This document shows, piece by piece, positions 53,857 through 61,821 of a stretch of DNA of 64,000 nucleotides. Each line of letters begins with the position of its first letter. Position 1 is the first letter of the stretch. Source of the stretch: Candidatus Poribacteria bacterium. GTDB lineage: Bacteria > Poribacteria > WGA-4E > PCPOR2b. The notes under the pieces were generated by a model, which saw only the letters and a program-made list of their open reading frames with translations, did not search any database and was not told the origin of the DNA. Both the position numbers and the translations under genes were made by a program. The stretch covers positions 18,713-82,712 of the forward strand of contig JAJECO010000063.1 in the NCBI GenBank assembly GCA_022822005.1, in the 5' to 3' direction.

Positions 53857-54885
53857 ATGTACAAAGAAAATGGGCAAGAGATTTTTGTTGTTGACGGACA
53901 TATGCACTTTTGGGATGCCAACCCGGAAAACTGGCGCAATGAGTATGGCGAAGGTTGGATCCGATGTTTCTACGATTTTCATACCGCCCTCAGTCCTGAG
54001 GAATATGTCTGGCCCTTTGAAAAGTATTGCAAATACGGTGAAGAGACGCTGATCAAAGATCTCTTCGCGGAGGGATACGTCGACGTTGCCATCCTCAACT
54101 CCACCTATCTTTATGAGTTTTACAAAAAAGGATTTAACACCCACCAGCAGAACAACGCGATTAAAGCAAAATATCCTGACCGTTTTATTCTTTGCGGTTC
54201 TTTCGATCCCAGAGCGGAGGAGGCAGGACTGGATGCGTTTCGGCAGATGGTGGAGGATTACCCGGTTCAGGGACTCAAGCTCTATACCGCCGAATGGCGA
54301 AACGGCTCGAAAGGTTGGCGGTTAAACGATCCGTGGGCTTACAAGTACTTTGAGCTCGCCGACGAACTTGGGGTTAAAAATATCCACGTCCACAAGGGAC
54401 CAACGGTTTATCCCCTCAATCGTGATGCCTTTGATGTCGCTGATGTGGATTATGCGGCGACCGACTTCCCCAATCTCAACTTTATCATTGAGCATATTGG
54501 ACTGCCACGATTAGACGACTTCTGCTGGATTGCCACACAGGAAAAGAACGTCTATGCCGGTATGTCGGTGGCGATGGCGTTTATCCACTCACGTCCGAAA
54601 TATTTTGCTGAGATCGTTGCCAACCTCCTGTTTTGGTTAGGTGAGGATAAGATGATTTTCGGTAGCGACTATGCAATCTGGACGCCCAAGTGGTTGATCG
54701 AGAAATTTATGGCGCTTGAGTTGCCGGACGATATTAAAGAGGAGTATGGGGTTGACATTACGCCAGAAGCGAAGCGCAAGATCTTAGGCGAAAACGTCGC
54801 CGGTCTGTATGGGATTGACGTCTCTGTGCACCGGGAAAAACTGAGTCAGGATGAGATTGGTGTCAAACTTGCCGCAGGCGCGTAA
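53857..54885 (+). CDS. Amidohydrolase of the propane-monooxygenase-associated type
   Basis: A 342-residue amidohydrolase-2 protein. Metal site: VDGHMHFWDANPENW near residue 13 (HxH), HVHKGPT near residue 172, EHIGLPR near residue 206 and FGSDYAIWTP near residue 267. The conserved sequences KLYTAEWRNGSKGW and SDYAIWTPKW are, from memory, nearly those of the amidohydrolase in mycobacterial propane monooxygenase clusters. Its reaction there is not established; a decarboxylase or metal-delivery role is possible. ACAAGGAG is the ribosome binding site. Confidence 0.85.
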   Translation: MYKENGQEIFVVDGHMHFWDANPENWRNEYGEGWIRCFYDFHTALSPEEYVWPFEKYCKYGEETLIKDLFAEGYVDVAILNSTYLYEFYKKGFNTHQQNNAIKAKYPDRFILCGSFDPRAEEAGLDAFRQMVEDYPVQGLKLYTAEWRNGSKGWRLNDPWAYKYFELADELGVKNIHVHKGPTVYPLNRDAFDVADVDYAATDFPNLNFIIEHIGLPRLDDFCWIATQEKNVYAGMSVAMAFIHSRPKYFAEIVANLLFWLGEDKMIFGSDYAIWTPKWLIEKFMALELPDDIKEEYGVDITPEAKRKILGENVAGLYGIDVSVHREKLSQDEIGVKLAAGA

Positions 54886-54945
54886 AACCGCGCTAGCCTT
54901 GGAAACCCTGCGACATCATCCCAACCACTGTTACGAGGGCTGCCC

Positions 54946-56055
54946 ATGATCGCGGTACATACTGACGTCGTTGGAAGTCTGCTTCGTCCGCCTGAACTCC
55001 TCAAAGCGAGGAGCGAGGTCGCTGCGGGCAGAATGACGCAAGCGGCGTTCAAAACCGTCGAGGACCGGGCGGTTGACAACGCAATTGCACTGCAAGAAGC
55101 GGTGGGCTTGGATGTTATCACCGATGGTGAGATGCGCAGGTTATCCTTCCAGAGTCAGATGACGGAAGCGGTCGCCGGTTTCGGTGAATACGATCTCAAT
55201 GCCTTCCTCTGGGGCGATTGGCGTGGCGATGAACGTGCAAAGGACTTGAGCATAGAACGCCCTAAGGGTTTAGGGGTTGTGGGCAAACTCGGTCGCAAAC
55301 GCCATCTCTCGGTGGAGGAGTTCACCTACCTGCGATCGCGGACGCGTCGCATACCGAAGATGGCGTTACCCAGCCCCAGCTTATGGACAAACTTCTGGTC
55401 ATCGGAACACTCAGTGTCTGCATATCCCACACTCGACAGCTTTCTCGCGGATGTTGTCGATATTATGCGGGACGAGGTCGCCGAATTGGTCCGACTGGGC
55501 GCGATCTACATTCAGCTTGATGCCCCTCATTATCCGTTGTTGCTTGATCCTAAGACCAGAACCTTCTACGAAGGGCAAGGCTGGGATCTTGATCGATGGC
55601 TGGCTCGCGGCATTGAGATGGACAACGCTGTGATTGGCGATTTCCCAGAGGTGACCTTTGGCTTTCATCTCTGACGCGGCAATCAGGGCAGCCGGTGGCT
55701 GGTCGAAGGCGGGTACGATCTGATTGCTAAACCGATTTTCCAAGGCATCCGTGCCCAGCGTCTACTGCTCGAATACGATGATGAACGCTCCGGATCATTT
55801 GAACCGTTGAAGGCGGTCCCCGATGACAAAATTGCTGTCTTAGGATTAGTCACGACGAAAACACCGCGCCGAGAGACGTCGGATGAACTCGCTGTACGTA
55901 TCAAAGAAGCGAGCCAATTTGTGCCGTTGGAACGGCTTGCGTTAAGCCCCCAGTGCGGCTTTTCCACTTCGGTCCTTGGAAATCGCATTACGGGGGGAGA
56001 TCAGCGGCGTAAGTTATCGGTGGTTGTTGAGACCGCCAGAAGAGTGTGGGGCTAA
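54946..56055 (+). CDS. MetE-like methyltransferase, predicted selenoprotein (Sec243)
   Basis: A predicted 369-residue cobalamin-independent methionine-synthase-II-like protein read through an in-frame TGA at 55672-55674. The first part starts TDVVGSLLRPPELL, the usual opening of short MetE-like proteins. After the TGA the same frame continues RGNQGSRWLVEGGYDLIAKP to VLGLVTTKTPRRE and SPQCGFSTSVLGN without a stop. The TGA takes the place of the cysteine in the family's HxC zinc motif (H241, U243), with E276/E280/E286 region and C337 as further ligands. A SECIS-like hairpin follows. The adjacent selD and senB support Sec use. Alternatives: a nonsense-mutated pseudogene, but no other lesion is present. 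Confidence 0.82.
55672..55701 (+). promoter_or_regulatory. UGA and bacterial SECIS-like hairpin, MetE-like gene
   Basis: After the TGA (55672-55674), CAGCC (55689-55693) pairs with GGCTG (55697-55701) around loop GGT. The loop begins 20 bases after the TGA and has G in its first position, both within the bacterial SECIS rules (short stem, apical G, loop about 16-37 bases from UGA). Confidence 0.65.
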
Positions 56056-56084
56056 ACTGAAATAAATTTTGAAGGAGGAAGGAC

Positions 56085-56291
56085 ATGGCACAAACCCCAA
56101 AAGACAATCAAACCCGAACTGAATCTATTGGGAAATGGACGGTTCGGATTAAATCTTATCAACTCGGCGATGCGTATATCTGTACCGTAGACAATGTGAG
56201 TCCGGGTGCCGTTATCGCTCGATCTACGGCGGCGACCCGCGCAGATGCAGAATCCGACGCGTTGGCGCAAGCGAAAGCCGCTATGACATAA
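56085..56291 (+). CDS. Small conserved-looking protein in the selenium locus
   Basis: A 68-residue protein with no signal or membrane segment, predicted as three short strands and a C-terminal helix (KWTVRIKSYQLGDAYICTVDNV, then an alanine-rich ATRADAESDALAQAKAAM). GGAGGAAGG is a strong ribosome binding site 29 bp after the MetE-like stop. It probably shares the transcript, which ends at a hairpin 20 bp downstream. No function is recognised; the single cysteine and size allow a small binding partner of the methyltransferase. Confidence 0.62.
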   Translation: MAQTPKDNQTRTESIGKWTVRIKSYQLGDAYICTVDNVSPGAVIARSTAATRADAESDALAQAKAAMT

Positions 56292-56311
56292 TTGTATTAT
56301 ACGGGCTGAGA

Positions 56312-56343
56312 GAAACCGAGTTTTTTCTTGAAAACTCGGTTTC
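56312..56343. repeat. GAAACCGAG hairpin repeat, copy 3
   Basis: Same 13-bp stem with loop TTCTTG followed by TTGTG. It lies 20 bp after the small protein and 42 bp before selD, so it may end the MetE-like transcript. Confidence 0.75.
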
Positions 56344-56384
56344 TTGTGTCTTTATAGAAGGCAAGAAAAATTGGGAGCGATAGG

Positions 56385-57446
56385 ATGAACCTAAATAAGT
56401 TTTCACGAAAACATACCCTCACAAGCCTTGCAAAGACGTGTGGGTGAGCGGCGAAAGTCAGTCCAGTTGGACTGGGAGAACTCTTGGCAAAGCTGCCGAA
56501 GAAAAACGACCCGAATCTACTCGTTGGGTTTGAAACGAGCGACGACGCCGGTATTTACCGGCTCAACGACGAAATGGCGTTGGTTACGACCGCCGACTTC
56601 ATCACACCGCCGGTGGATGATCCCTATCTGTTTGGTCAGATTGCCGCAGCCAATTCCATCAGCGATATCTATGCGATGGGCGGCAAGCCTGTGACCTGCC
56701 TGAATCTGGTGGGATTTCCGGCGGATAAATTGGATCCAGAAATCCTGCACGGGATTGTCGAAGGCGCGTTGAGCAAAATCACCGAATCAGGCGCAGTCTT
56801 GGCGGGTGGGCATACGACCGATGACGAGGAGCCGAAGTTTGGATTATCGGTCACCGGGATTGTGCATCCGGAAAAGTATTGGCGAAATGTCGGCGCAGAA
56901 CCGGGGGATGTCCTCATCTTGACCAAACCGATTGGCAGCGGTGTAATTTTTAACGCCAATCTGAAAAGCTGGGTGTCAGACCAAGCGTTGGATGAGTGTA
57001 TCCAAACTATCACAACGCTCAACAAGGGCGCGGCAGCGGTTATGGCTGGGTTTGACATCCATGCGGTAACGGACATCACCGGATTCGGGTTGGGTGGACA
57101 TGCCCTGGAAATGGCAGAAGGATCGGGTGTGACCTTGGAAATTCGGACCGACCACGTGCCGATGATGAGTGAGGCGCTGGAAATGTACGAAAGAGGGATG
57201 CGAACCGGTGTCAACGCCGCCAATCGGGCGTTGATTGAGGATTCTGTGCACTTTGAAAAATCGCTTCCCGGGTGGCATGAGGAGATCTTCGTTGATCCGC
57301 AGACTAGTGGTGGTCTCTTGATGTCTGTGCCCGCTGCTCAAAGTGAATCGCTGTTGACGGCTCTGCACAATAACGGTGTGGCAGAGGCGCAGATTGTCGG
57401 AGAAGTAAAATTCTTTGTCGAACCGAATCATCTTATTTTCGTATAG
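56385..57446 (+). CDS. selD: Selenide, water dikinase, Sec-containing
   Basis: A 353-residue enzyme making selenophosphate from selenide and ATP. The true start is inferred at 56385 (ATG with GGGAG upstream): the frame runs MNLNKFSRKH to AKTCG, then TGA at 56445-56447, then AAKVSPVGLGELLAKLPKK and on into standard SelD (LLVGFETSDDAGIY, TTADF, AAANSISDIYAMGGKPVT, GGHTTDD). The TGA is at the catalytic cysteine position, and K24 three residues later matches the essential lysine (E. coli C17 and K20). Ignoring Sec would start at a TTG at 56484 and lose the active site. A SECIS-like hairpin follows. senB starts 16 bp after the stop. Confidence 0.92.
56445..56474 (+). promoter_or_regulatory. UGA and bacterial SECIS-like hairpin, selD
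   Basis: After TGA (56445-56447), CAGTCC (56459-56464) pairs with GGACTG (56469-56474) around loop AGTT. The loop starts 18 bases after the TGA and contains G then U, as in known bacterial SECIS elements. Confidence 0.75.
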
Positions 57447-57462
57447 GCGTCAAGGAGAGGCG

Positions 57463-58410
57463 ATGAAAATCTGCTTAGTTACCCCCGCTCCAACATATTC
57501 CCGAAAGGGCAACCGTGTGACTGCCCTTCGGTGGGCTCGTATCTTACGAGGGTTAGATCACCGCGTCAGTATCGTGGAGGAGTATCAGGGGGAACGATGC
57601 GATCTGATGGTCGCACTCCATGCCCGTCGCAGCCACCCTTCGATTGTGCGTTTCCGGGGCGAACATCCACGGTTGCCCCTCATCCTTGCCTTGACCGGAA
57701 CAGATCTCTACGGCGATATCCATACGGACGCATCAGCCCAAGAATCTCTGGAGATGGCGGACTATCTTATTCTGTTACAACCCGCCGGTATTGAAGAACT
57801 CTCAGGACATCTGTGGAACAAAGCGTGGGTAATCTATCAATCGGTGACAGCACCTCCGGGTAAGTTTTTTCCCAAAAAGAGTGCCTTTGAGGTGTGCGTG
57901 TTGGGGCATCTACGTCCTGTAAAGGACCCATTTCGTACTGCGATGGCGGCCCGCCAACTGCCTCCGTCTTCCCGAATTCAGGTGGTACATGTTGGGGGAG
58001 CACTCACCGACGACATGAAAACAGAGGCAGATGCCGAGGAGTCCACCAATCCACGTTATCGCTGGTTAGGAGAGCTCCCACGTTGGCGGGCACTCCGCGT
58101 CCTTGCGCGCAGTCGGCTGCTCGTACTAACCTCGCAGATGGAGGGCGGCGCGAATGCAGTTTCGGAAGCGATTGCGTGTTCCATTCCTGTCATTTCGTCA
58201 CGGATATCTGGATCGATCGGTCTTTTAGGGAGAGATTATCCGGGATACTTCCCGGTGGGAGATACACAGGCGTTGACGGACCTACTCATGCGCCTTGAGA
58301 CGGATGCCGCATTTTATGAAGCGCTCAAAACGTGGTGTGAAGGACTAAAACCGATTGTCGATCCTGACCATGAACGTCAGAGTTGGCAACTTCTGCTGCA
58401 AGATTTGTAG
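57463..58410 (+). CDS. senB: Selenosugar synthase SenB-like glycosyltransferase
   Basis: A 315-residue GT-4-like glycosyltransferase. The characteristic start KICLVTPAPTYSRKGNRVTA, then ALTGTDLYGDIHTD, LLQPAGIEEL, VIYQSV, VLGHLRPVKDPFR, RYRWLGELPRWRALR and SRMEGGANAVSEA-type sequence agree with the SenB family. SenB makes a selenosugar from selenophosphate and a UDP-sugar in selenoneine synthesis. CAAGGAGAGG is the ribosome binding site; the start at 57463 is 16 bp after selD, whose SenC role fits. SenA, needed for selenoneine, was not seen in this window. Confidence 0.9.
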   Translation: MKICLVTPAPTYSRKGNRVTALRWARILRGLDHRVSIVEEYQGERCDLMVALHARRSHPSIVRFRGEHPRLPLILALTGTDLYGDIHTDASAQESLEMADYLILLQPAGIEELSGHLWNKAWVIYQSVTAPPGKFFPKKSAFEVCVLGHLRPVKDPFRTAMAARQLPPSSRIQVVHVGGALTDDMKTEADAEESTNPRYRWLGELPRWRALRVLARSRLLVLTSQMEGGANAVSEAIACSIPVISSRISGSIGLLGRDYPGYFPVGDTQALTDLLMRLETDAAFYEALKTWCEGLKPIVDPDHERQSWQLLLQDL

Positions 58411-58469
58411 TAAATTTTCAGGGGTAGCAGTATTCGATTTTAGGACTTACCCATTTCAGCACAGTTGGT

Positions 58470-58545
58470 GCGGGGCAAGTCGCTTTGGATCCCGAATCCT
58501 ATCGGGGATGCCCCGCCCCGATAAATCGGGATGCAAGCGCCTACA
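58470..58545. repeat. GC-rich palindrome cluster
   Basis: GCGGGGC (58470-58476) and GCCCCGC (58510-58516) bracket GATCCCGAA and ATCGGGGAT. The end CCCCGATAAATCGGGATGCAAGCGCCTACAG has near matches in the element at 23449-23573. It lies between senB and gpsA. Confidence 0.6.
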
Positions 58546-58606
58546 GTTGACTGCGTAAGGTCCAGATTTGTTGATCAAAGACGACAAAAAGAGAGCGGAG
58601 GCAGGT

Positions 58607-59578
58607 ATGAAAAGGGTTGGGGTTGTAGGCGCTGGCGCGTGGGGAACTGCGCTTGCAGTGACGGCGGCGCGTGCTGGGAGCGAAGTCACCTTATGGGCAC
58701 TGGAGCCGGAGGTTGTAGTATCCATCAACGAACGGGGTGTAAACGAGATGTTCCTCCCCGATGTTAAATTACCTGACACCCTCCATGCGGTCAACGATCT
58801 GGCTGCGATGCTGACGCAGGAGGCGCTATTGATGGTGGCACCCGCCCAATTTGTGAGGGGCACCTGTGAGCGACTGGCTTTAGCCGGTTTGGACGACTCT
58901 CTGCCTATCGTTATCTGCAGCAAGGGAATAGAACAACAGAGCTTGAAGTTGATGAGCGAAGTTATCGCCGAACATTTCCCCAATCCGCTGGCGGTACTGA
59001 GTGGGCCCACCTTTGCGATAGAGGTGGCAAAAGGGCTGCCCGCTTCGGTGACGCTTGCGTGTGGTGATGTTGCCCTTGGGGCGAAACTGGCACAGTTGGT
59101 GGTGCATCCAAAATTCAGCGTCCACCATTCCGACGATGTGATCGGGCCCCAGATCTGTGGTCCCATGAAAAACGTCATTGCCATCGCCTGTGGTATTGTG
59201 GAAGGCAAAGGACTGGGCGAAAGTGCAAAAGCCGCTCTGATCGCCGAAGGTTTGGCGGAGTTAAGCCAACTGTGTGTCGCGAAAGGTGGGAAACCCGAAA
59301 CAGCGGCGGGGTTATGCGGTCTTGGAGACCTGATCCTGACCTGTAACAGTCATACCTCGCGCAATATGTCGTTGGGTTACGCATTGGGGCAGGGCAAGAC
59401 GTTAGCGGAGATTCTGAGCGAACGCGTGAGTGTTGCCGAGGGCGTTGCGTCGTCCGATGCTGTGGCGCGGTTAGCAGCCCAACTGGGTATTCGGCTGCGA
59501 ATCTGTGAAACTGTCGATCAGATTGTACGCGGCGAGGCAGATGTGGATCGGGCAGCCTTGATGCTCGTTCAGAGTTGA
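58607..59578 (+). CDS. gpsA: Glycerol-3-phosphate dehydrogenase [NAD(P)+]
   Basis: A 323-residue enzyme making sn-glycerol-3-phosphate for phospholipids. NAD motif VGVVGAGAWGTALA (residues 4-17). The family sequence LSGPTFAIEVAKGLPASV and the catalytic lysine in GPMKNVIAIACGI (near residue 188) are present, as is AGLGDLILTC-type sequence (LCGLGDLILTC). The start at 58607 follows GCGGAGGC; a TTG at 58568 is in frame but unsupported. The next frame starts at its stop codon. Confidence 0.95.
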   Translation: MKRVGVVGAGAWGTALAVTAARAGSEVTLWALEPEVVVSINERGVNEMFLPDVKLPDTLHAVNDLAAMLTQEALLMVAPAQFVRGTCERLALAGLDDSLPIVICSKGIEQQSLKLMSEVIAEHFPNPLAVLSGPTFAIEVAKGLPASVTLACGDVALGAKLAQLVVHPKFSVHHSDDVIGPQICGPMKNVIAIACGIVEGKGLGESAKAALIAEGLAELSQLCVAKGGKPETAAGLCGLGDLILTCNSHTSRNMSLGYALGQGKTLAEILSERVSVAEGVASSDAVARLAAQLGIRLRICETVDQIVRGEADVDRAALMLVQS

Positions 59579-59634
59579 CGACGGAAACACGAGCTGAGTT
59601 GCTATGCTTGTCCTCAGTAATATTGAAAAAAAAG

Positions 59635-59937
59635 ATGCAGATATCACAACCACTGACCATTGATGAAATCCCCGAAGACGAGCAGGAAGCACTCCTAACA
59701 AAGGTTGCGAGGGAGATCGTGAGACGCCGCCTGACTGTGCCTGCGATTTTATTCCTTGAAACTTGTAAACCGCTCAACTTTATTGGCAGTCAAATGCTTA
59801 TTGCACTCAATCCTTTTGTAAGTTCAATTTTTAACACCGCTGAATACCAGAAATTTGCCCTGATAATCGAAAAGGACGCAAATGTTGAGTTGCTGACCCA
59901 ACTCATTGAGAAATTAGATGCAGAGGAGAAAGAGTAG
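59635..59937 (+). CDS. Small protein preceding the GlmL-like gene, unknown
   Basis: A 100-residue protein with an acidic N-terminus (TIDEIPEDEQEALLTKVA), then VRRRLTVPAILFLETCKPLNFIGSQ, which has a short hydrophobic helix, and an acidic coiled C-terminus. The start is uncertain: ATG at 59635, or TTG at 59575 overlapping the gpsA stop. It ends one base before the GlmL-like start, so both are cotranslated. No function is recognised. Confidence 0.55.
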   Translation: MQISQPLTIDEIPEDEQEALLTKVAREIVRRRLTVPAILFLETCKPLNFIGSQMLIALNPFVSSIFNTAEYQKFALIIEKDANVELLTQLIEKLDAEEKE

Positions 59938-59938
59938 T

Positions 59939-61747
59939 ATGTCAGAACAAACACCGGAGATACGGTCCATCCTTGCGACAGACTGTGGCAGCACCACCAC
60001 GAAAGCGATCCTAATCGAGAAACGGGGAGATGAATACCATCTTGTGGTTCGCGGGGAGGCACCGACGACAGTTGAGGCGCCGGTCGAGGATGTCACCGCC
60101 GGGGTCATCAACGCGATAACGGAGGTCGAGGAACTCGCTGGACGCAAACTCCTGAAAGACGGGCAGATCCTCAAGCCGCAACAGGGAGAGGCGGGCACAG
60201 ACCTATATATCTCGACCAGTAGCGCTGGCGGCGGTTTGCAGATGATGGTCGCGGGTGTTGTGCGGAACCTGACCGCTGAGAGCGCGGAACGTGCCGCGTT
60301 GGGTGCGGGTGCCATTGTCATGGACGTGATCGCTTCCAACGACAAGCGGCTTCCTCACGAGAAGATTGAACGCATCCGACACCTACGTCCGGATATGGTG
60401 CTTCTCTCCGGCGGCATTGACGGCGGGACAACCTCTCACGTTGCGGAGTTAGCGGAAATCATTGAGGCGGCAAATCCCAAACCCCGTTTGGGGGTAACTT
60501 ATGAATTGCCGGTGATCTACGCGGGCAACAAGGACGCGAGCGAAGTCGTTGGTGAGCGACTTGGCGATAAAATGGCGTTAGAGGTGGTCGATAATCTCCG
60601 TCCGGTGCTGGAGCGCGAAAATCTGATGCCGACGCGTCTAAAGATCCAAGATCAGTTCTTGGAGCATGTCATGGCGCACGCTCCCGGCTACAAGAAATTG
60701 ATCTCTTGGACCGATGCGCCGATTATGCCAACGCCCGGTGCCGTCGGCGCAATCATGCAAACAATTGCCGCGCAGCAGAACATCGAAGTGGTCGGCGTGG
60801 ACATCGGGGGCGCGACAACAGATGTGTTCTCTGTTTTCAAGAATCAGGAAGGTGAAGCCATCTTTAACCGCACGGTGAGCGCGAATCTGGGGATGAGCTA
60901 CAGCATCTCCAACGTTCTCGCAGAGGCGGGGATGGAGAACGTTTTGCGATGGGTGCCCTTTGATATTGATGTCGGTGATCTCGGAAATCGGATCAAGAAC
61001 AAGATGATTCGTCCCACAACGATTCCGCAGGCGTTAGAAGAGCTGATTATTGAGGGGGCGATTGCGCGTGAAGCGTTACGGTTGGCGTTCGATCAGCACA
61101 AGCAGCTTGCGGTCGAACTGCGTGGTGTGCAGCAGCAGCGCACCATCTCCGAAGCGTTCTCCCAATCCGAGACCGGCGCGACACTTGTGGATATGTTGTC
61201 ATTAGATCTGATTGTCGGAAGCGGCGGCGTACTTTCCCACGCGCCACGCCGGAATCAGGCGATGTTGATGATGATCGACGCATTCCAGCCAGAGGGAGTG
61301 ACCCACCTCGCTGTCGATAGTATCTTTATGATGCCCCAACTCGGTGTACTGGCTCAGGTGAACGAAGCGGCGGCGACGCAGGTTTTTGAGCGCGATTGTC
61401 TCATCCACTTAGGTACTTGCATCGCGCCGGTTGGAGTTGCCTCCTCCGGCGATGTTGGCGTGACAATCACCGGCGATTTGACAGAAACTGTGCCGTTCGG
61501 TGAATTGCATCTCTATCCGCTGGGGGTCGGGGAAAAAGCGCGGGTAACAATTCAACCCCAGCGCCGTCTTGACATGGGGGCTGGACAGGGGCAACCGGTC
61601 GAAGCGGAGGTTGAAGGGGGTGTGGTTGGCTTGGTGGTGGATACGCGCGGTCGGCCCCTTGAGGTGTCCACTGCATCTACCGAGCGTGTCGCGCTGCTCA
61701 AGAAATGGTTTGAAGCGTTGGAGGTCTATCCTGAAAGATTTGTGTAA
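59939..61747 (+). CDS. GlmL/MutL-family ASKHA ATPase
   Basis: A 602-residue protein. It starts ILATDCGSTTTKAILIEK, the phosphate-1 loop of actin-like ATPases, and a second motif VVGVDIGGATTDVFSVF lies near residue 290. GlmL/MutL proteins act as reactivating chaperones next to glutamate mutase or other cobalamin enzymes. No mutase subunit is present here, so the client is elsewhere or different. The start at 59939 has GAGGAGAAAGAG upstream. It follows the small protein directly. Confidence 0.82.
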   Translation: MSEQTPEIRSILATDCGSTTTKAILIEKRGDEYHLVVRGEAPTTVEAPVEDVTAGVINAITEVEELAGRKLLKDGQILKPQQGEAGTDLYISTSSAGGGLQMMVAGVVRNLTAESAERAALGAGAIVMDVIASNDKRLPHEKIERIRHLRPDMVLLSGGIDGGTTSHVAELAEIIEAANPKPRLGVTYELPVIYAGNKDASEVVGERLGDKMALEVVDNLRPVLERENLMPTRLKIQDQFLEHVMAHAPGYKKLISWTDAPIMPTPGAVGAIMQTIAAQQNIEVVGVDIGGATTDVFSVFKNQEGEAIFNRTVSANLGMSYSISNVLAEAGMENVLRWVPFDIDVGDLGNRIKNKMIRPTTIPQALEELIIEGAIAREALRLAFDQHKQLAVELRGVQQQRTISEAFSQSETGATLVDMLSLDLIVGSGGVLSHAPRRNQAMLMMIDAFQPEGVTHLAVDSIFMMPQLGVLAQVNEAAATQVFERDCLIHLGTCIAPVGVASSGDVGVTITGDLTETVPFGELHLYPLGVGEKARVTIQPQRRLDMGAGQGQPVEAEVEGGVVGLVVDTRGRPLEVSTASTERVALLKKWFEALEVYPERFV

Positions 61748-61771
61748 AAAGTTAAGTACAAAATGCTAAGA

Positions 61772-61802
61772 GAAACCGAGTTTTTGGCAAAAACTCGGTT
61801 TC
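61772..61802. repeat. GAAACCGAG hairpin repeat, copy 4
   Basis: GAAACCGAGTTTTT pairs with AAAAACTCGGTTTC around loop GGC. It differs from the other copies only in the loop and lies 25 bp after the GlmL-like stop, a position fit for a terminator. Confidence 0.75.
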
Positions 61803-61821
61803 TGTTGAGGAGTCTCTTATA

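Noticed and set aside
54946..57446. TGA read as tryptophan genome-wide
   Set aside because: Many genes here end in TGA (for example the kinase at 166-831 and gpsA) and tryptophan is coded by TGG.
56484..57446. SelD starting at TTG 56484
   Set aside because: This start loses the active-site loop. Upstream in-frame sequence matches SelD through a TGA with a SECIS-like hairpin.
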